Shown here piece by piece: positions 18,086-27,357 of a stretch of DNA of 64,000 bases. Position 1 is the first letter of the stretch. The number at the start of each line of letters is the position of its first letter. The notes under the pieces are model-generated. The model made no database searches. It saw only the letters and a program-made list of their open reading frames with translations, and had not been told where the DNA came from. Both the position numbers and the translations under genes were made by a program. This DNA comes from Kribbella sp. NBC_01245 (GTDB lineage: Bacteria; Actinomycetota; Actinomycetes; Propionibacteriales; Kribbellaceae): positions 5,890,001-5,954,000 of the forward strand of contig NZ_CP108487.1 in assembly GCF_036226525.1 (NCBI RefSeq). Direction: 5' to 3'.

Positions 18086-19105
18086 TCAGGGGCAGCCGCA
18101 GGAGTTGCGGCGGATGAGGGTGGGCTGGATTCGGGTGCTGCGTGGGGGTTGGGTTGGATCGGTGATGCGGGTCGTGATGAGGTCGACGGCTTTGTGCGCC
18201 AATTCCTTGTGGGGTTGGGCGATCGTGGTGAGGCGGGGGCTGAAGAGGTCGGCCCAGTCGAAGTCGTCGAACGCGACCAGGGCCATGTCCGCGGGCACGG
18301 TCAGACCCGCGTCGCGCAGACCCTGCATCACGCCGATCGTCATCTGGTTGTTCGCGACGATCATGGCGGTCGGCGGCTCGGCCATGGCGATCAGCCGGGC
18401 GGTCGCGGCGTGGGCCGGTTCGACGTCGGAGGCGCCTTCGGCGGTCAGCCCAACGTCGTACGGCAGGTCGCTGCGTTCCAGTCCGAGCCGGTAACCCTCG
18501 ATGCGTTCCTCGGTGGTGGCGAGGCCGGCGAGACCCGAGATGAGGCCGATCCGGCGGTGGCCGTGGTCGAGGGCGAGGTGTTCGACCAGGTGGGCGGTGG
18601 CCTCGACGTTCTCGGTGCCGACCTCGTCCAGGCCGGCGCCGATCATCCGGTCGACCAGGACGACAGGGACGTGCCGCAGTTGCAGGTATTCGAGGGCCTG
18701 GGACGGCGACGGTGAGGCGGCCAGGATGATGCCGTCGACGCGTCGTTCGTGCAGATCGCGGGCCACCTTGAACTCGCGCTCGGGATCGTCGTGAGTGTCG
18801 GCGATGAGCAGCGAGTAGCCGCGCGCCTCGGCGGCGGCCTGCAGTTGGTGGGCCAGTTCGCCGAAGTACGGATTGGAGATCGAGGAGAGCGCGAGCCCGA
18901 TCGTGTTGGTCTTCGACATCACCAGCGAGCGGGCGATCGTGTTCGGCACGTACCCGGTCTCGTGCACCGCGGCCAGCACGGCGGCGCGCGTCTCGGGCGC
19001 GACAAAACGCGTCTCGTTGAGCACGTGCGAGACGGTACTGACGGACACCTTCGCCCGGCGGGCGACATCGGACATCTTCACCACCGGGCCATTCTCGCGG
19101 CGCAT
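18086..19105 (-). CDS. LacI-family transcriptional regulator of the polyol cluster
   Basis: The 339-residue protein has a LacI helix-turn-helix (MSDVARRAKVSVSTVSHVLN, from residue 11), the hinge helix NTIARSLV and a periplasmic-binding-protein-like sensor domain. The ATG at 19105 has GGGGAGGG upstream; a second ATG at 19075 is possible. It is divergent from the sugar-binding lipoprotein gene, and two LacI-type dyads lie between them. It is therefore the probable local repressor of the transporter and dehydrogenase genes, and of itself. A CxC pair near the C-terminus (NSCGCP) is unusual. Confidence 0.88.
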   Translation of the reverse strand: MRRENGPVVKMSDVARRAKVSVSTVSHVLNETRFVAPETRAAVLAAVHETGYVPNTIARSLVMSKTNTIGLALSSISNPYFGELAHQLQAAAEARGYSLLIADTHDDPEREFKVARDLHERRVDGIILAASPSPSQALEYLQLRHVPVVLVDRMIGAGLDEVGTENVEATAHLVEHLALDHGHRRIGLISGLAGLATTEERIEGYRLGLERSDLPYDVGLTAEGASDVEPAHAATARLIAMAEPPTAMIVANNQMTIGVMQGLRDAGLTVPADMALVAFDDFDWADLFSPRLTTIAQPHKELAHKAVDLITTRITDPTQPPRSTRIQPTLIRRNSCGCP

Positions 19106-19167
19106 TCAGCCCTCCCCAAATCGGTGCTCATATGAGCACGCCAAAGCTCACAAGTTGAAAAAGTACC

Positions 19168-19196
19168 GCGCAAACGCTTGCGCAGACGTTTTCGCG
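19168..19196. promoter_or_regulatory. LacI-type operator, two overlapping dyads
   Basis: GCGCAAACGCTTGCGC (19168-19183) is a dyad with a CG centre, typical of LacI operators. A second, weaker dyad, CGCAGACGTTTTCGCG (19181-19196), overlaps its end. The site lies between the divergent LacI and binding-protein genes. Confidence 0.6.
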
Positions 19197-19285
19197 ATCG
19201 TACGGTCTGGTCACCGGCCCAGCGCAAGCGATTCGGGGAAGCGGCCGGCCCCTGCAAGCTCTGGAGATCGTGAGGTGCGAACGCC

Positions 19286-20641
19286 ATGAAGCAAAGGACC
19301 CGCGTGGTTCTGACCGCGACCGCCACCGCCACCGCGCTGGTGCTGGCCGGTTGTGCCGGTGCCGGTGGAGGAGGTGGTGACGGCGGCAGCGGCGAGGAGT
19401 CCATCAACGTCCTGATGGTGGGCAACCCGCAGATGGAGGACATCCAGAAGCTCACCGCCGACAACTTCACCAAGACCAGCGGCGTGAAGGTGAACTTCAC
19501 GATCCTGCCCGAGAACGAATTGCGCGACAAAGTGACTCAGGATGTCGCGACCCAGGGCGGGCAGTACGACGTGGTCACGATCGGCGCCTACGAGGCCCGG
19601 ATCTGGGCCGCCAACGACTGGCTGCACGAGCTCGACAGCTACACCGGCAACGACGCGAACTACGCCAAGGACGATCTGCTCGAGCCGATGGTGAAGTCAC
19701 TTCAAGGTGATGACGGCAAACTTTATGCGGCGCCGTTCTACGGTGAGTCCTCGTTCCTGATGTACCGCAAGGACCTGTTCGACAAGGCCGGGCTGAAGAT
19801 GCCCGAGCGTCCGACCTGGACCCAGGTGCAGGAATTCGCGAAAGCCCTGAACAGCAAGGGCACCGCGGGGATCTGCCTGCGCGGGCTGCCCGGTTGGGGC
19901 GAGATCTTCGCGCCGCTCACCACTGTCGTGAACACGTACGGCGGCACCTGGTTCACCAAGGACTGGAAGGCGCAGGTCAACTCGTCAGAGTTCACGGCGG
20001 CCACCAAGTTCTACGTGGACCTGATTCGCAACTACGGCGAGGACGGCGCTTCGCAGGCCGGCTTCACCGAGTGCCTGAACACGTTCGGCCAGGGCAAGGC
20101 CGCGATGTGGTACGACGCCACCTCGGCCGCGGGTCTGCTCGAGGACGCGAAGACGTCGAAGGTCGCCGGCAAGGTCGGTTACGTGCACGCGCCGGTCGAG
20201 AAGACCAAGGCCTCCGGCTGGCTGTGGACCTGGGCGTTCGCGATGCCGAAGACCACGAAGAAGGCCGACGCCGCCTGGAAGTTCATGTCCTGGGCGACCA
20301 GCAAGGACTACGAGAAGCTCGTCGGCGAGAAGCTCGGCTGGTCCCGGGTGCCGTCGGGTAAGCGGGCGTCGACCTACGAACTGCCCGAGTACAAGAAGGA
20401 GGCCGCCGCCTTCGGTGCGGTCACGCTCGCCTCGATCGAAGAGGCCGATCCGACCAACCCGGGTGTGCAGGAGCGGCCGACGGTCGGCGTCCAGTTCGTC
20501 ACGATCCCCGAGTTCGCGGATCTCGGCACCAAGGTCTCGCAGGAGGTGAGTTCCGCCATCGCCGGCAAGACCACGGTCGACAAGGCCCTGGCCGACGGGC
20601 AGAAACTCGCCGAGCAGGTCGCAGCCAAGTACCCGAAGTAA
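19286..20641 (+). CDS. ABC transporter sugar/polyol-binding lipoprotein
   Basis: The 451-residue protein has a lipobox (LAGC, C23) after a short signal sequence. A family 1 solute-binding fold follows, with motifs seen in sorbitol/mannitol binders (SFLMYRKDLFDKAGL, GWLWTWAFAMPK). It should sit on the outer face of the membrane and deliver substrate to the two permeases downstream. No ATPase gene is in the cluster, so a shared MsiK-type ATPase is probably used, as in other actinobacteria. A large palindrome follows the stop before the first permease. Confidence 0.88.
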   Translation: MKQRTRVVLTATATATALVLAGCAGAGGGGGDGGSGEESINVLMVGNPQMEDIQKLTADNFTKTSGVKVNFTILPENELRDKVTQDVATQGGQYDVVTIGAYEARIWAANDWLHELDSYTGNDANYAKDDLLEPMVKSLQGDDGKLYAAPFYGESSFLMYRKDLFDKAGLKMPERPTWTQVQEFAKALNSKGTAGICLRGLPGWGEIFAPLTTVVNTYGGTWFTKDWKAQVNSSEFTAATKFYVDLIRNYGEDGASQAGFTECLNTFGQGKAAMWYDATSAAGLLEDAKTSKVAGKVGYVHAPVEKTKASGWLWTWAFAMPKTTKKADAAWKFMSWATSKDYEKLVGEKLGWSRVPSGKRASTYELPEYKKEAAAFGAVTLASIEEADPTNPGVQERPTVGVQFVTIPEFADLGTKVSQEVSSAIAGKTTVDKALADGQKLAEQVAAKYPK

Positions 20642-20709
20642 CAGCCCCGACCCGTGGCACTCCTCTCCGGCCCTCCGCCTTCGAGGGGTGCCACGGCCAA
20701 GTAGCTCGA

Positions 20710-20813
20710 CCTTCTTTTTTCTTCCGCGAGTGGTCACATCTGATCCGCGTCGCGGCCCGGGAGACGTCGGCGTGATGGATCAGATGTGACCACTCGCGGC
20801 AGAAAAAAGAAGG
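20710..20813. repeat. Large palindrome of a second family (CGCGAGTGG type)
   Basis: Arms of 37 bp (20710-20746 and 20777-20813) pair with one mismatch around a 30-nt loop. The outer arm is a pyrimidine tract as in family E. The inner arm is different: CCGCGAGTGGTCACATCTG. It interrupts the operon between the binding protein and first permease genes, so it could set the lipoprotein-to-permease ratio through attenuation or mRNA stabilisation. The CGCGAGTGGTC motif recurs near 32.5, 32.7 and 60.2 kb. Confidence 0.85.
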
Positions 20814-20846
20814 TGGCAGCTCCGAACGGAGTCCTGAGGTGAAGTC

Positions 20847-21818
20847 GTGACCCTGCTGATCGATAGGCCTGAAGTGGAAAGTCCGCCGACAAAGGCGATG
20901 GAAGACGCCCGCCGCCGGGAGGCACGCGAGCGGCGTAAGCGCCGGATTCCGTTGCTCCCGGCCCTGATCTTCGTCATCGTCGTGACCCAATTGCCCTTCG
21001 TGGCAACGCTTGTGCTGTCCACCCTGCACTGGAACGTGCTGCGCCCGGGTGAGCGCTCGTTCGCCGGTTTGGCCAACTACGGCACGGTTTTCACCGATGC
21101 CCGGTTGCGCAACGCCGTACTCAACACCGTCGTCCTGACCGTCAGCGTCGTCCTGGTGTCGATGTTGATCGGCTTGGTGCTGGCCCTGCTGCTGGACCAG
21201 AAGTTCTTCGGACGCGGTCTGGCGAGAACGTTGCTGATAGCACCTTTCCTGGTGATGCCAGTGGCGGCCGCGCTGCTCTGGAAGCACGCGCTCTACAACC
21301 CGGCGTACGGCCTGCTGAACGGCGTACTGAACGCCGTCGGCGGCTGGTTCGGGATGACGGATCCGCCGCAGATCGACTGGATCTCGTCGATGCCGATGAC
21401 CGCCGTCGTCGCGTCACTCGTATGGCAGTGGACGCCGTTCATGATGCTGATCCTGCTGGCCGGATTGCAGAGCCAGCCGGCCGACGTCCTGGAGGCGGCT
21501 CAGGTCGACGGGGCGAGTGGCTGGAACACCTTCCGCCACCTGACCCTGCCGCACCTGAGGCAGTACTTGGAGCTATCGATCCTGCTCGGCTCGATCTACG
21601 TGGTGCAGACGTTCGACGCGGTCTTCACGATCACCCAGGGCGGTCCGGGTACGGCGACCACCAACCTGCCGTACGAGATCTACCAGACGATGTTCCGCAA
21701 ATACGAGTACGGCGAGGCCGCCGCGGCGGGCGTGGTCGTGGTGATCGGCACCATCGTGGTCGCCACCTTCGCGCTGCGCGTGGTGTCGTCCCTGCTGCGC
21801 GAGGAGGCCCGCCGATGA
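20847..21818 (+). CDS. ABC transporter permease, sugar/polyol type, first subunit
   Basis: This 323-residue MalF-type permease has six likely helices and the EAA loop EAAQVDGASGWNTFRHLTLP that docks to the ATPase. The N-terminal 30 residues are charged and cytoplasmic. The GTG start at 20847 lies about 30 bp beyond the palindrome. The stop overlaps the next permease by 4 bp (ATGA at 21815). Confidence 0.87.
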   Translation: MTLLIDRPEVESPPTKAMEDARRREARERRKRRIPLLPALIFVIVVTQLPFVATLVLSTLHWNVLRPGERSFAGLANYGTVFTDARLRNAVLNTVVLTVSVVLVSMLIGLVLALLLDQKFFGRGLARTLLIAPFLVMPVAAALLWKHALYNPAYGLLNGVLNAVGGWFGMTDPPQIDWISSMPMTAVVASLVWQWTPFMMLILLAGLQSQPADVLEAAQVDGASGWNTFRHLTLPHLRQYLELSILLGSIYVVQTFDAVFTITQGGPGTATTNLPYEIYQTMFRKYEYGEAAAAGVVVVIGTIVVATFALRVVSSLLREEARR

Positions 21819-22657
21819 GCACGCACGCGTTGTCCCGTACCAACAGGCCGCGCAGTGGTAGGTCCAAGTGGGGATTCCTCGCCTGGGCGCTGACGCTGCT
21901 GTTCTTCGCGCCCGTCGGCTGGATGTTCCTCACCTCGTTGCACAGTGAGGCGGACGCCGCGACGAACCCGCCGAGTCTCACCGCGCCCTGGACGTTCGAG
22001 CACTACGGCACCCTGCTGGAGCGGGGACTGGCCGCGCCGATGATCAACTCGGCGATGGCCGGCATCATCTCGACGATCCTGGTGCTGCTGTTCGCGATTC
22101 CGGCGGCGTACGCGCTGTCGATCCGGCCGGTGGCCAAGTGGACCGACGTGATGTTCTTCTTCCTGTCCACGAAGTTCCTGCCGCTGATCGCGGGGCTGCT
22201 GCCGATCTACCTGATCGTCAAGGAGATCGGCATGCTCGACAACGTCTGGACGCTGATCGTGCTCTACACGGCGATGAACCTGCCGATCGCGGTCTGGATG
22301 ATGCAGTCCTTCCTGGCCGAGGTGCCGAAGGAGGTGATCGAGGCGGCGCAGGTGGATGGCGCCGGGCTGACCTCGATCCTGGTCCGTGTGGTCGGCCCGA
22401 TCGCCGTACCGGGCATCGCCGCCACCTCGCTGATCTGCTTCATCTTCAGCTGGAACGAGTTCATGCTCGCGGTCAACCTCACCGCGGTCCGGGCCAGCAC
22501 CGCGCCCGTCTTCCTGGTCGGGTTCATCACCAACGAGGGTCTGTTCCTCGCCCGGCTCTGCGCGGCGGCCGTGCTGGTCTCGCTGCCCGTGCTGATCGCC
22601 GGTTTCGCCGCCCAGGACAAGCTGGTCCGGGGCATGTCCCTGGGAGCAGTGAAGTGA
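21815..22657 (+). CDS. ABC transporter permease, sugar/polyol type, second subunit
   Basis: This 280-residue MalG-type permease has six helices and an EAA loop (EAAQVDGAGLTSILVRVVGP). The ATG at 21815 overlaps the first permease stop and has GAGGAGG upstream. The stop overlaps the dehydrogenase GTG start by 4 bp (22654-22657), so uptake and oxidation enzymes are made together. Confidence 0.87.
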   Translation: MSTHALSRTNRPRSGRSKWGFLAWALTLLFFAPVGWMFLTSLHSEADAATNPPSLTAPWTFEHYGTLLERGLAAPMINSAMAGIISTILVLLFAIPAAYALSIRPVAKWTDVMFFFLSTKFLPLIAGLLPIYLIVKEIGMLDNVWTLIVLYTAMNLPIAVWMMQSFLAEVPKEVIEAAQVDGAGLTSILVRVVGPIAVPGIAATSLICFIFSWNEFMLAVNLTAVRASTAPVFLVGFITNEGLFLARLCAAAVLVSLPVLIAGFAAQDKLVRGMSLGAVK

Positions 22658-23646
22658 AGGCAGCCATGATCACCGGGATCGACCGGATCGAGCTCACCAC
22701 GATCCCCGATCCCACGCCGCGCCCGCGGGACGTGGTCATCCAGGTGGTCGCGACCGGGATCTGCGGCACGGACCTGCACATCCTGGAAGGCGAGTTCGCG
22801 CCATCGCTGCCCGTCGTACCGGGGCATGAATTCGCCGGCCGGGTGGTGGAGATCGGCGCGGACGTCACCGAGGTGGCCGTCGGCGATGCCGTGGCGGTGG
22901 ACCCGTCGCTGTACTGCTTCGAGTGCTACTACTGCCAGCGCGGCCAGGCCAACCTTTGCGAACGGTGGAACGCGATCGGCATCACCGAGCCCGGTGGCGC
23001 CGCCGAGTTCGCCCGCGCGCCCGTCGGGAACTGCTTCAAGCTTCCCGACGGGCTGGACGTCGCGACCGCGGCCCTGGTCGAGCCGCTCGCGTGCGCGGTG
23101 CGCGGCTTCGACGTACTGCCGTTGAAGCTCGGGACCAACTACCTGATCTACGGCGCCGGGACGATGGGCCTGATGATGATGGAACTGGCCAAACGGGCGG
23201 GCGCCATCGACGTCAGCGTGGTCGACCTCAATCCCGCACGGCTCGAGACGGCCCGGCTGCTCGGTTGTACGGCGGCCGTGACGAGCTCGGCCGAAGTGGA
23301 GCGGGCGCGCGGGTGGGACGTGGTGATCGACTGCACGGGGGTGCCGGCGGCGATCGAGGACGGCTTGCGGCAGGTGGGGCGCGGCGGCACGTTCCTGCAG
23401 TTCGGCGTATCCGGCGAGCATGCCTTGGCCAGCTTCGAACCGTTCAAGGTCTACAACCGGGAGATCACGATCACCGGGTCGATGGCGATCCTGAACAGCT
23501 TCGAACGCGCCCGCGACCTCTTCGTCGCCGGCGCGATCCGGCCCGACGTGATGATCAGCGAGTCCTTCGCGCTCGACGAGTATGCCGACGCGGTCAAGCA
23601 ATTCCGCGCCGGCGTCGGCCGCAAACTCATCATCACGCCTAACTGA
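22654..23646 (+). CDS. Zinc-dependent medium-chain dehydrogenase (sorbitol/polyol type)
   Basis: The 330-residue enzyme has the catalytic zinc motif GICGTDLH, then GHEFAGRV. The structural zinc cluster is altered: CFECYYCQRGQANLCERW supplies four Cys. The Rossmann motif is GAGTMG. Coupling to a polyol-type transporter suggests that it oxidises the imported polyol to a ketose with NAD+. Other polyols or inositol derivatives are possible. The GTG at 22654 overlaps the permease stop. Confidence 0.87.
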   Translation: MKAAMITGIDRIELTTIPDPTPRPRDVVIQVVATGICGTDLHILEGEFAPSLPVVPGHEFAGRVVEIGADVTEVAVGDAVAVDPSLYCFECYYCQRGQANLCERWNAIGITEPGGAAEFARAPVGNCFKLPDGLDVATAALVEPLACAVRGFDVLPLKLGTNYLIYGAGTMGLMMMELAKRAGAIDVSVVDLNPARLETARLLGCTAAVTSSAEVERARGWDVVIDCTGVPAAIEDGLRQVGRGGTFLQFGVSGEHALASFEPFKVYNREITITGSMAILNSFERARDLFVAGAIRPDVMISESFALDEYADAVKQFRAGVGRKLIITPN

Positions 23647-23661
23647 CGAGCTGAAGTCTTC

Positions 23662-23693
23662 GGTTGGGCACATCCCCTGTTTGCGCCCAACCA
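23662..23693 (+). terminator. Hairpin after the polyol operon
   Basis: GGTTGGGC pairs with GCCCAACC across a loop of about 15 nt, just past the dehydrogenase stop. No strong U-tract follows. Confidence 0.4.
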
Positions 23694-23830
23694 CAGAGTT
23701 CGACGCAGCTTCGGTAGAGAAAGTTGGCTGAAGTCTTCTAGTCGGCACTCCACCAAGTGTCGGGAGAGGGTGTGACCTGGGAACGGCTCGGCGGCGTCGT
23801 GCGCGCCCCGGATGACCAAGGAAGGGCGAT

Positions 23831-24565
23831 ATGAGACTTCTCCTCACCTCGAGCGGGATCAAGAACAGCAGCATCCGCGACGCGCTGGTCGACCTGCTGG
23901 GCAAACCGATCGCCGAGTCCAACGCCCTCTTCATCCCGACCGCCATCTACCCCTTTCCCGGCGGGCAAGGCGGGGCGTGGCAGGCGATCAGCGGCAAGGC
24001 TCCATCGCCGTTGGCTGGCTTGGGGTGGAAGTCGTTGGGGATCCTGGAGCTGTCGGTACTGCCGAGCATCGAGAAGGCTGCTTGGGTGCCAACGGTTCGG
24101 GACGCCGACGCACTGCTGTTCTGGGGCGGCGACCCCCTGTTTCTCGCCAACTGGATGCGGCGCTCCGGTCTGACCGATCTCCTGCCGACACTGCGCTCAG
24201 AGGCGGTCTACGTGGGGGTGAGCGCCGGGGCTATGGCTGCTAGCTCCACTTTCGTCGAGACCTACGTCGAGCCGCCCCGCGGGAAAGACGGACCGCTGAA
24301 GTCGGAGGACGTTGTCTTCACCACGCCCCAGGGTGACGTCGACAGAATCCTGGTCACCGGGCAGGGAGCGGGCCTCGTTGACTTTGCGATCATCCCGCAC
24401 CTGGACCACCTGGACCACCTCGACGCTTCCTTGGAGAACGCAGAGAAGTGGGCGGCACGGAATCCTGCGCCGACGTACGCGATCGACGACCAGACCGCCA
24501 TCAAGGTGAGCGACGGCATCGTCGAAGTCGTCTCCGAGGGGCGCTGGAAGTTGTTCACTCCCTGA
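23831..24565 (+). CDS. Peptidase S51 (dipeptidase E-like, class I GATase fold)
   Basis: The 244-residue protein has the S51 layout: FWGGDPLFLANWMRRSGL and the nucleophile Ser in VGVSAGAMAAS (about residue 130), with a later His-rich segment. Dipeptidase E cleaves aspartyl dipeptides, and cyanophycinases share the fold. A 9-bp duplication in the gene gives HLDHLDHLD around residue 200, which may alter a surface loop near the conserved His. The ATG at 23831 has a GGGCG site upstream. It is followed closely by the PLP enzyme. Confidence 0.8.
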   Translation: MRLLLTSSGIKNSSIRDALVDLLGKPIAESNALFIPTAIYPFPGGQGGAWQAISGKAPSPLAGLGWKSLGILELSVLPSIEKAAWVPTVRDADALLFWGGDPLFLANWMRRSGLTDLLPTLRSEAVYVGVSAGAMAASSTFVETYVEPPRGKDGPLKSEDVVFTTPQGDVDRILVTGQGAGLVDFAIIPHLDHLDHLDASLENAEKWAARNPAPTYAIDDQTAIKVSDGIVEVVSEGRWKLFTP

Positions 24566-24583
24566 CACGCTTAGGCTCCGGGG

Positions 24584-25531
24584 ATGGACGAACTGGTGGG
24601 TCTCGAGCAGGTGTACGCCGCCGCGGAACGAGTGGCGGGGCGCCTGCACCGCACGCCAATGGTCGAGTCGGAGACGCTGGACGAGCGGTTCGGCGGGCGG
24701 CTGACGTTGAAGGCGGAGCTCTTCCAGAAGACCGGGAGTTACAAGGTCCGGGGCATCCTCAACAAGGTCCTCACGCTCGACGCGGACGAGCGGGGGCGAG
24801 GCGTGATCACGCTGTCCGCGGGTAACGCCGCCGGCTCGCTGGCGTGGGCCGCGCGCGCCGCCGGAGTGGCCGCCACGGTGGTGATGCCCGCGGGCGCCGT
24901 ACCGGCGAAGGTCGACGCGGCCCGGTCGTACGGCGCTGAGGTGGTGCTGGTGGAGGGCGATCTGCTCGCGGCGTACGAGCGACTCCGGGACGAGCGCGGC
25001 CTCACCGCCGTACATCCCTTCGACGACCCAACGGTCATCGCCGGCGCCGGCACCATCGGTCTGGAGCTGCTGGCGGATCGCCCTTCCCTGGACACCGTAT
25101 TGGTGCCGATCGGGGGCGGCGGCCTGGTCTCGGGTCTCGCGCTCGTGATCAAGGAGTTGTTGCCCTCGGCAAGGGTTATCGGAATCGAGCCGGTGAACGC
25201 CGATGTGGTCTCGCGCAGTCTGGCCAGCGGCGTACCGGAGAAGTTGCCGACGGCCCGTAGTGTCGCCGACGGACTCGCCGCGCCGATGTGCGGGGTGCAC
25301 ACGCTCGCGCACATCAAGCGGTACGTCGACGAGGTGGTCCGGGTCGACGACGACAGCATCGTCGAGGCGACCCGGCTGGTGATGTCGCGGACCAAACTCG
25401 CCCTCGAACCGGCCGCCGCCGCGACGTTCGCCGCCTTGCTCGAAGGCTCCGTCACGCTGAGTCCGGACGGCCTCACCGCCTGCGTGATCAGCGGCGGAAA
25501 TCTCGACGTCACGACCGTGCTCGCCCGCTGA
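24584..25531 (+). CDS. Threonine/serine dehydratase-like PLP enzyme
   Basis: The 315-residue enzyme is a fold-type II PLP protein. The cofactor Lys is in KTGSYKVRG (K54), the phosphate-binding glycine loop reads PIGGGGLVSG, and SAGNAAGS matches the substrate loop. It lacks the C-terminal ACT regulatory domain of biosynthetic IlvA, so it resembles catabolic threonine ammonia-lyase or serine racemase. It starts 19 bp after the S51 peptidase stop and may degrade the amino acids that enzyme releases, which is inference. Confidence 0.85.
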   Translation: MDELVGLEQVYAAAERVAGRLHRTPMVESETLDERFGGRLTLKAELFQKTGSYKVRGILNKVLTLDADERGRGVITLSAGNAAGSLAWAARAAGVAATVVMPAGAVPAKVDAARSYGAEVVLVEGDLLAAYERLRDERGLTAVHPFDDPTVIAGAGTIGLELLADRPSLDTVLVPIGGGGLVSGLALVIKELLPSARVIGIEPVNADVVSRSLASGVPEKLPTARSVADGLAAPMCGVHTLAHIKRYVDEVVRVDDDSIVEATRLVMSRTKLALEPAAAATFAALLEGSVTLSPDGLTACVISGGNLDVTTVLAR

Positions 25532-25624
25532 GTCCTTCGCGACGAGAAGGGTTTCAGCCCGATCAGACAAGAAGGAGGTGTGAGGACACGGTGATCAGCG
25601 GGATCGCCGCGGGTGAGGAGCGGT

Positions 25625-26446
25625 ATGCGCAAGGCGAGGATCATCGGTCTGGGTATCGCGGCAGCGGTCGTGGCTGGAGCGATCTACCAACTACCGGCCC
25701 GCCTGTCCCAGCAGGACCAACCACGCCTGACCGCTGCCTCCACCCCCACAACCGCGCCAGTTGCCAAGGGCAAGAATCCGCCCGCCGGCCGAGGCGGGAC
25801 CGACATCCGCATCACGACCACGCCGAGGAACAAGCGACCGCTCGACAGCCGCATCACCTTCCCGGTCCGCGGCAGCGCCGAGTACGACGTACTCCCTGGT
25901 GACCCGACAACGATCGGGACGGCCGGGCCCTTGCTCCGCTTCCGGGTTGTGGTCGAACGTGGAATCAAGGGGGTCGACAAGGCCGAGTTGGGCCGGTTCA
26001 TCCGCGCAACGTACGCCGATCCGCGCGGGTGGACCGGCGGGGGCAAGCGCCGACTCCAGCACGTCGGCGAGGGCGAGAGCTTCGACTACGTGTTGATGCT
26101 GGTGACGCCGGCGACGCGCGACGCCATCTGCGGACACGGGTACGACCGGTACACGAGCTGCCGGATCGGGGATCGCGTCGTACTCAACGTGGCCCGCTGG
26201 GCGAACGGCGTACCGGACTATGGCGCCTCGCTGACGGCGTACCGGCAGTACATGATCAACCACGAGTCCGGCCATCGCTTCGGCAACGGTCACGAGCTCT
26301 GCCCGGCGCCGGGCGCTCCGGCCCCGGTGATGGAGCAGCAGACGCTCGGCCTCCACGGCTGCACCGCCAACGCCTGGCCGTACCTGAACGGCGAGCGCTA
26401 CCGCGGCCGCCCCGGCCAATACGACGACCCGACGCCCACCACCTGA
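25625..26446 (+). CDS. DUF3152 secreted putative metallopeptidase
   Basis: The 273-residue protein has an N-terminal membrane anchor or signal (about 5-20) and a low-complexity linker. A DUF3152 domain with NHESGHRFGNGHELCP follows, an HExGHxxGxxH zinc motif of the metzincin kind. Four Cys near the motif (ICGH, SCRIG, LCPA, GCTA) could form disulfides. ATG 25625 has GAGGAG upstream; the GTG at 25613 would place that site inside the gene. The family is actinobacterial and its substrates are unknown. Confidence 0.8.
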   Translation: MRKARIIGLGIAAAVVAGAIYQLPARLSQQDQPRLTAASTPTTAPVAKGKNPPAGRGGTDIRITTTPRNKRPLDSRITFPVRGSAEYDVLPGDPTTIGTAGPLLRFRVVVERGIKGVDKAELGRFIRATYADPRGWTGGGKRRLQHVGEGESFDYVLMLVTPATRDAICGHGYDRYTSCRIGDRVVLNVARWANGVPDYGASLTAYRQYMINHESGHRFGNGHELCPAPGAPAPVMEQQTLGLHGCTANAWPYLNGERYRGRPGQYDDPTPTT

Positions 26447-26449
26447 AAG

Positions 26450-26992
26450 CTAGAGCTGGCGGTCGCTTCGGGCCGTGACGGCGGCGGTCTCGAGGCCGTC
26501 GGCCACTGTGTGCAGGAGGCGGACCAATGTGGCCGCGTCCTCCGGGCCGAGGATGCCGGTCACCACGTCGAGGACCCGGACGGTCAGACCGTCGAGCTGG
26601 GCCAGCCGGGCGAGGCCCGCATCGCTGACCGTGACGCGGAGATCGGGCTGCAGCCGGACCAGCCCCATGGCGGCGAGATCGGTCAGCGCCAGCTCGGCCT
26701 CGGCGGACGACGTGCCGAGCTGCTGGGCGACGGATTCGGCCGAGTCGCGGCCGGCGGCGACCGCGCTGAGGATGAGGGCCGCGGGCATCTTCATGCCGAC
26801 GGCGTCCTGGAGATCGAGGATGAGCGGATGGGCGTGGCCCCGGACCCGCTCAACGGCGTCGAGCAGCCGCAGGGCGGAGCCGACATCTCCCATCAGGTGC
26901 TCGGTCTGGACGGAGGCGATGCCCACCGGTGCCGGCACGAGCTGTACCGACGGCACTGTCGGAAGGGCCAGGCTGGTTTCTTCGACGGTCAC
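26450..26992 (-). CDS. Putative winged-helix (MarR-like) protein
   Basis: The 180-residue protein has a central helical region (about 70-130) that fits a winged helix-turn-helix: SAVAAGRDSAESVAQQLGTS followed by LTDLAAMGLVRLQPDLRVTV. The flanking helices could dimerise as in MarR proteins. No ligand or target is known. It is convergent with the DUF3152 gene, 3 bp away. The start used is the GTG at 26992. Confidence 0.5.
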   Translation of the reverse strand: MTVEETSLALPTVPSVQLVPAPVGIASVQTEHLMGDVGSALRLLDAVERVRGHAHPLILDLQDAVGMKMPAALILSAVAAGRDSAESVAQQLGTSSAEAELALTDLAAMGLVRLQPDLRVTVSDAGLARLAQLDGLTVRVLDVVTGILGPEDAATLVRLLHTVADGLETAAVTARSDRQL

Positions 26993-27357
26993 GCGTCAAG
27001 CCTACGGATCGACCCAACTGACCATTTTCGGAACCCGCCCGTCTCGCCTGTTGGACGGTCTGGTAGGCCGCCTGGATCGCGTATCCGCTCAGTCGTGGTA
27101 TGGGCACGCTGCGGAACCGCCGCGTGAATCGAACCGATTCGACAAAGAAGTGAACATACTTTCGAAAGCGCCCGGCGGTCGGCCGAACGGGAAATCTTGA
27201 TTTCTTGATGAAACCTCGGGATCGAAGCGTGACCTGGGCCGAGATCGGACCGTTGGATCTGCGTGGTCACGAAATACCTTGGTCCACCCAGGGCATTCCA
27301 AGATCACCGCGCTCGCCCCGCGAATTCCCGACCCGACGAACTGCCCCAGGAGGACAA
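26993..27357. other. Intergenic region, 365 bp, no gene seen
   Basis: This stretch is a little more AT-rich than its surroundings. It should hold the promoters of the divergent minus-strand winged-helix gene and the plus-strand small gene at 27358. No conserved dyad or repeat was recognised. AGGAGG at its right end is the ribosome site of the small gene. Confidence 0.4.

Noticed and set aside
22264..23946. 560-codon minus-strand frame across the second permease and dehydrogenase
   Set aside because: It crosses several well-supported genes on the other strand, and its translation is Arg/Gly/His-rich noise.
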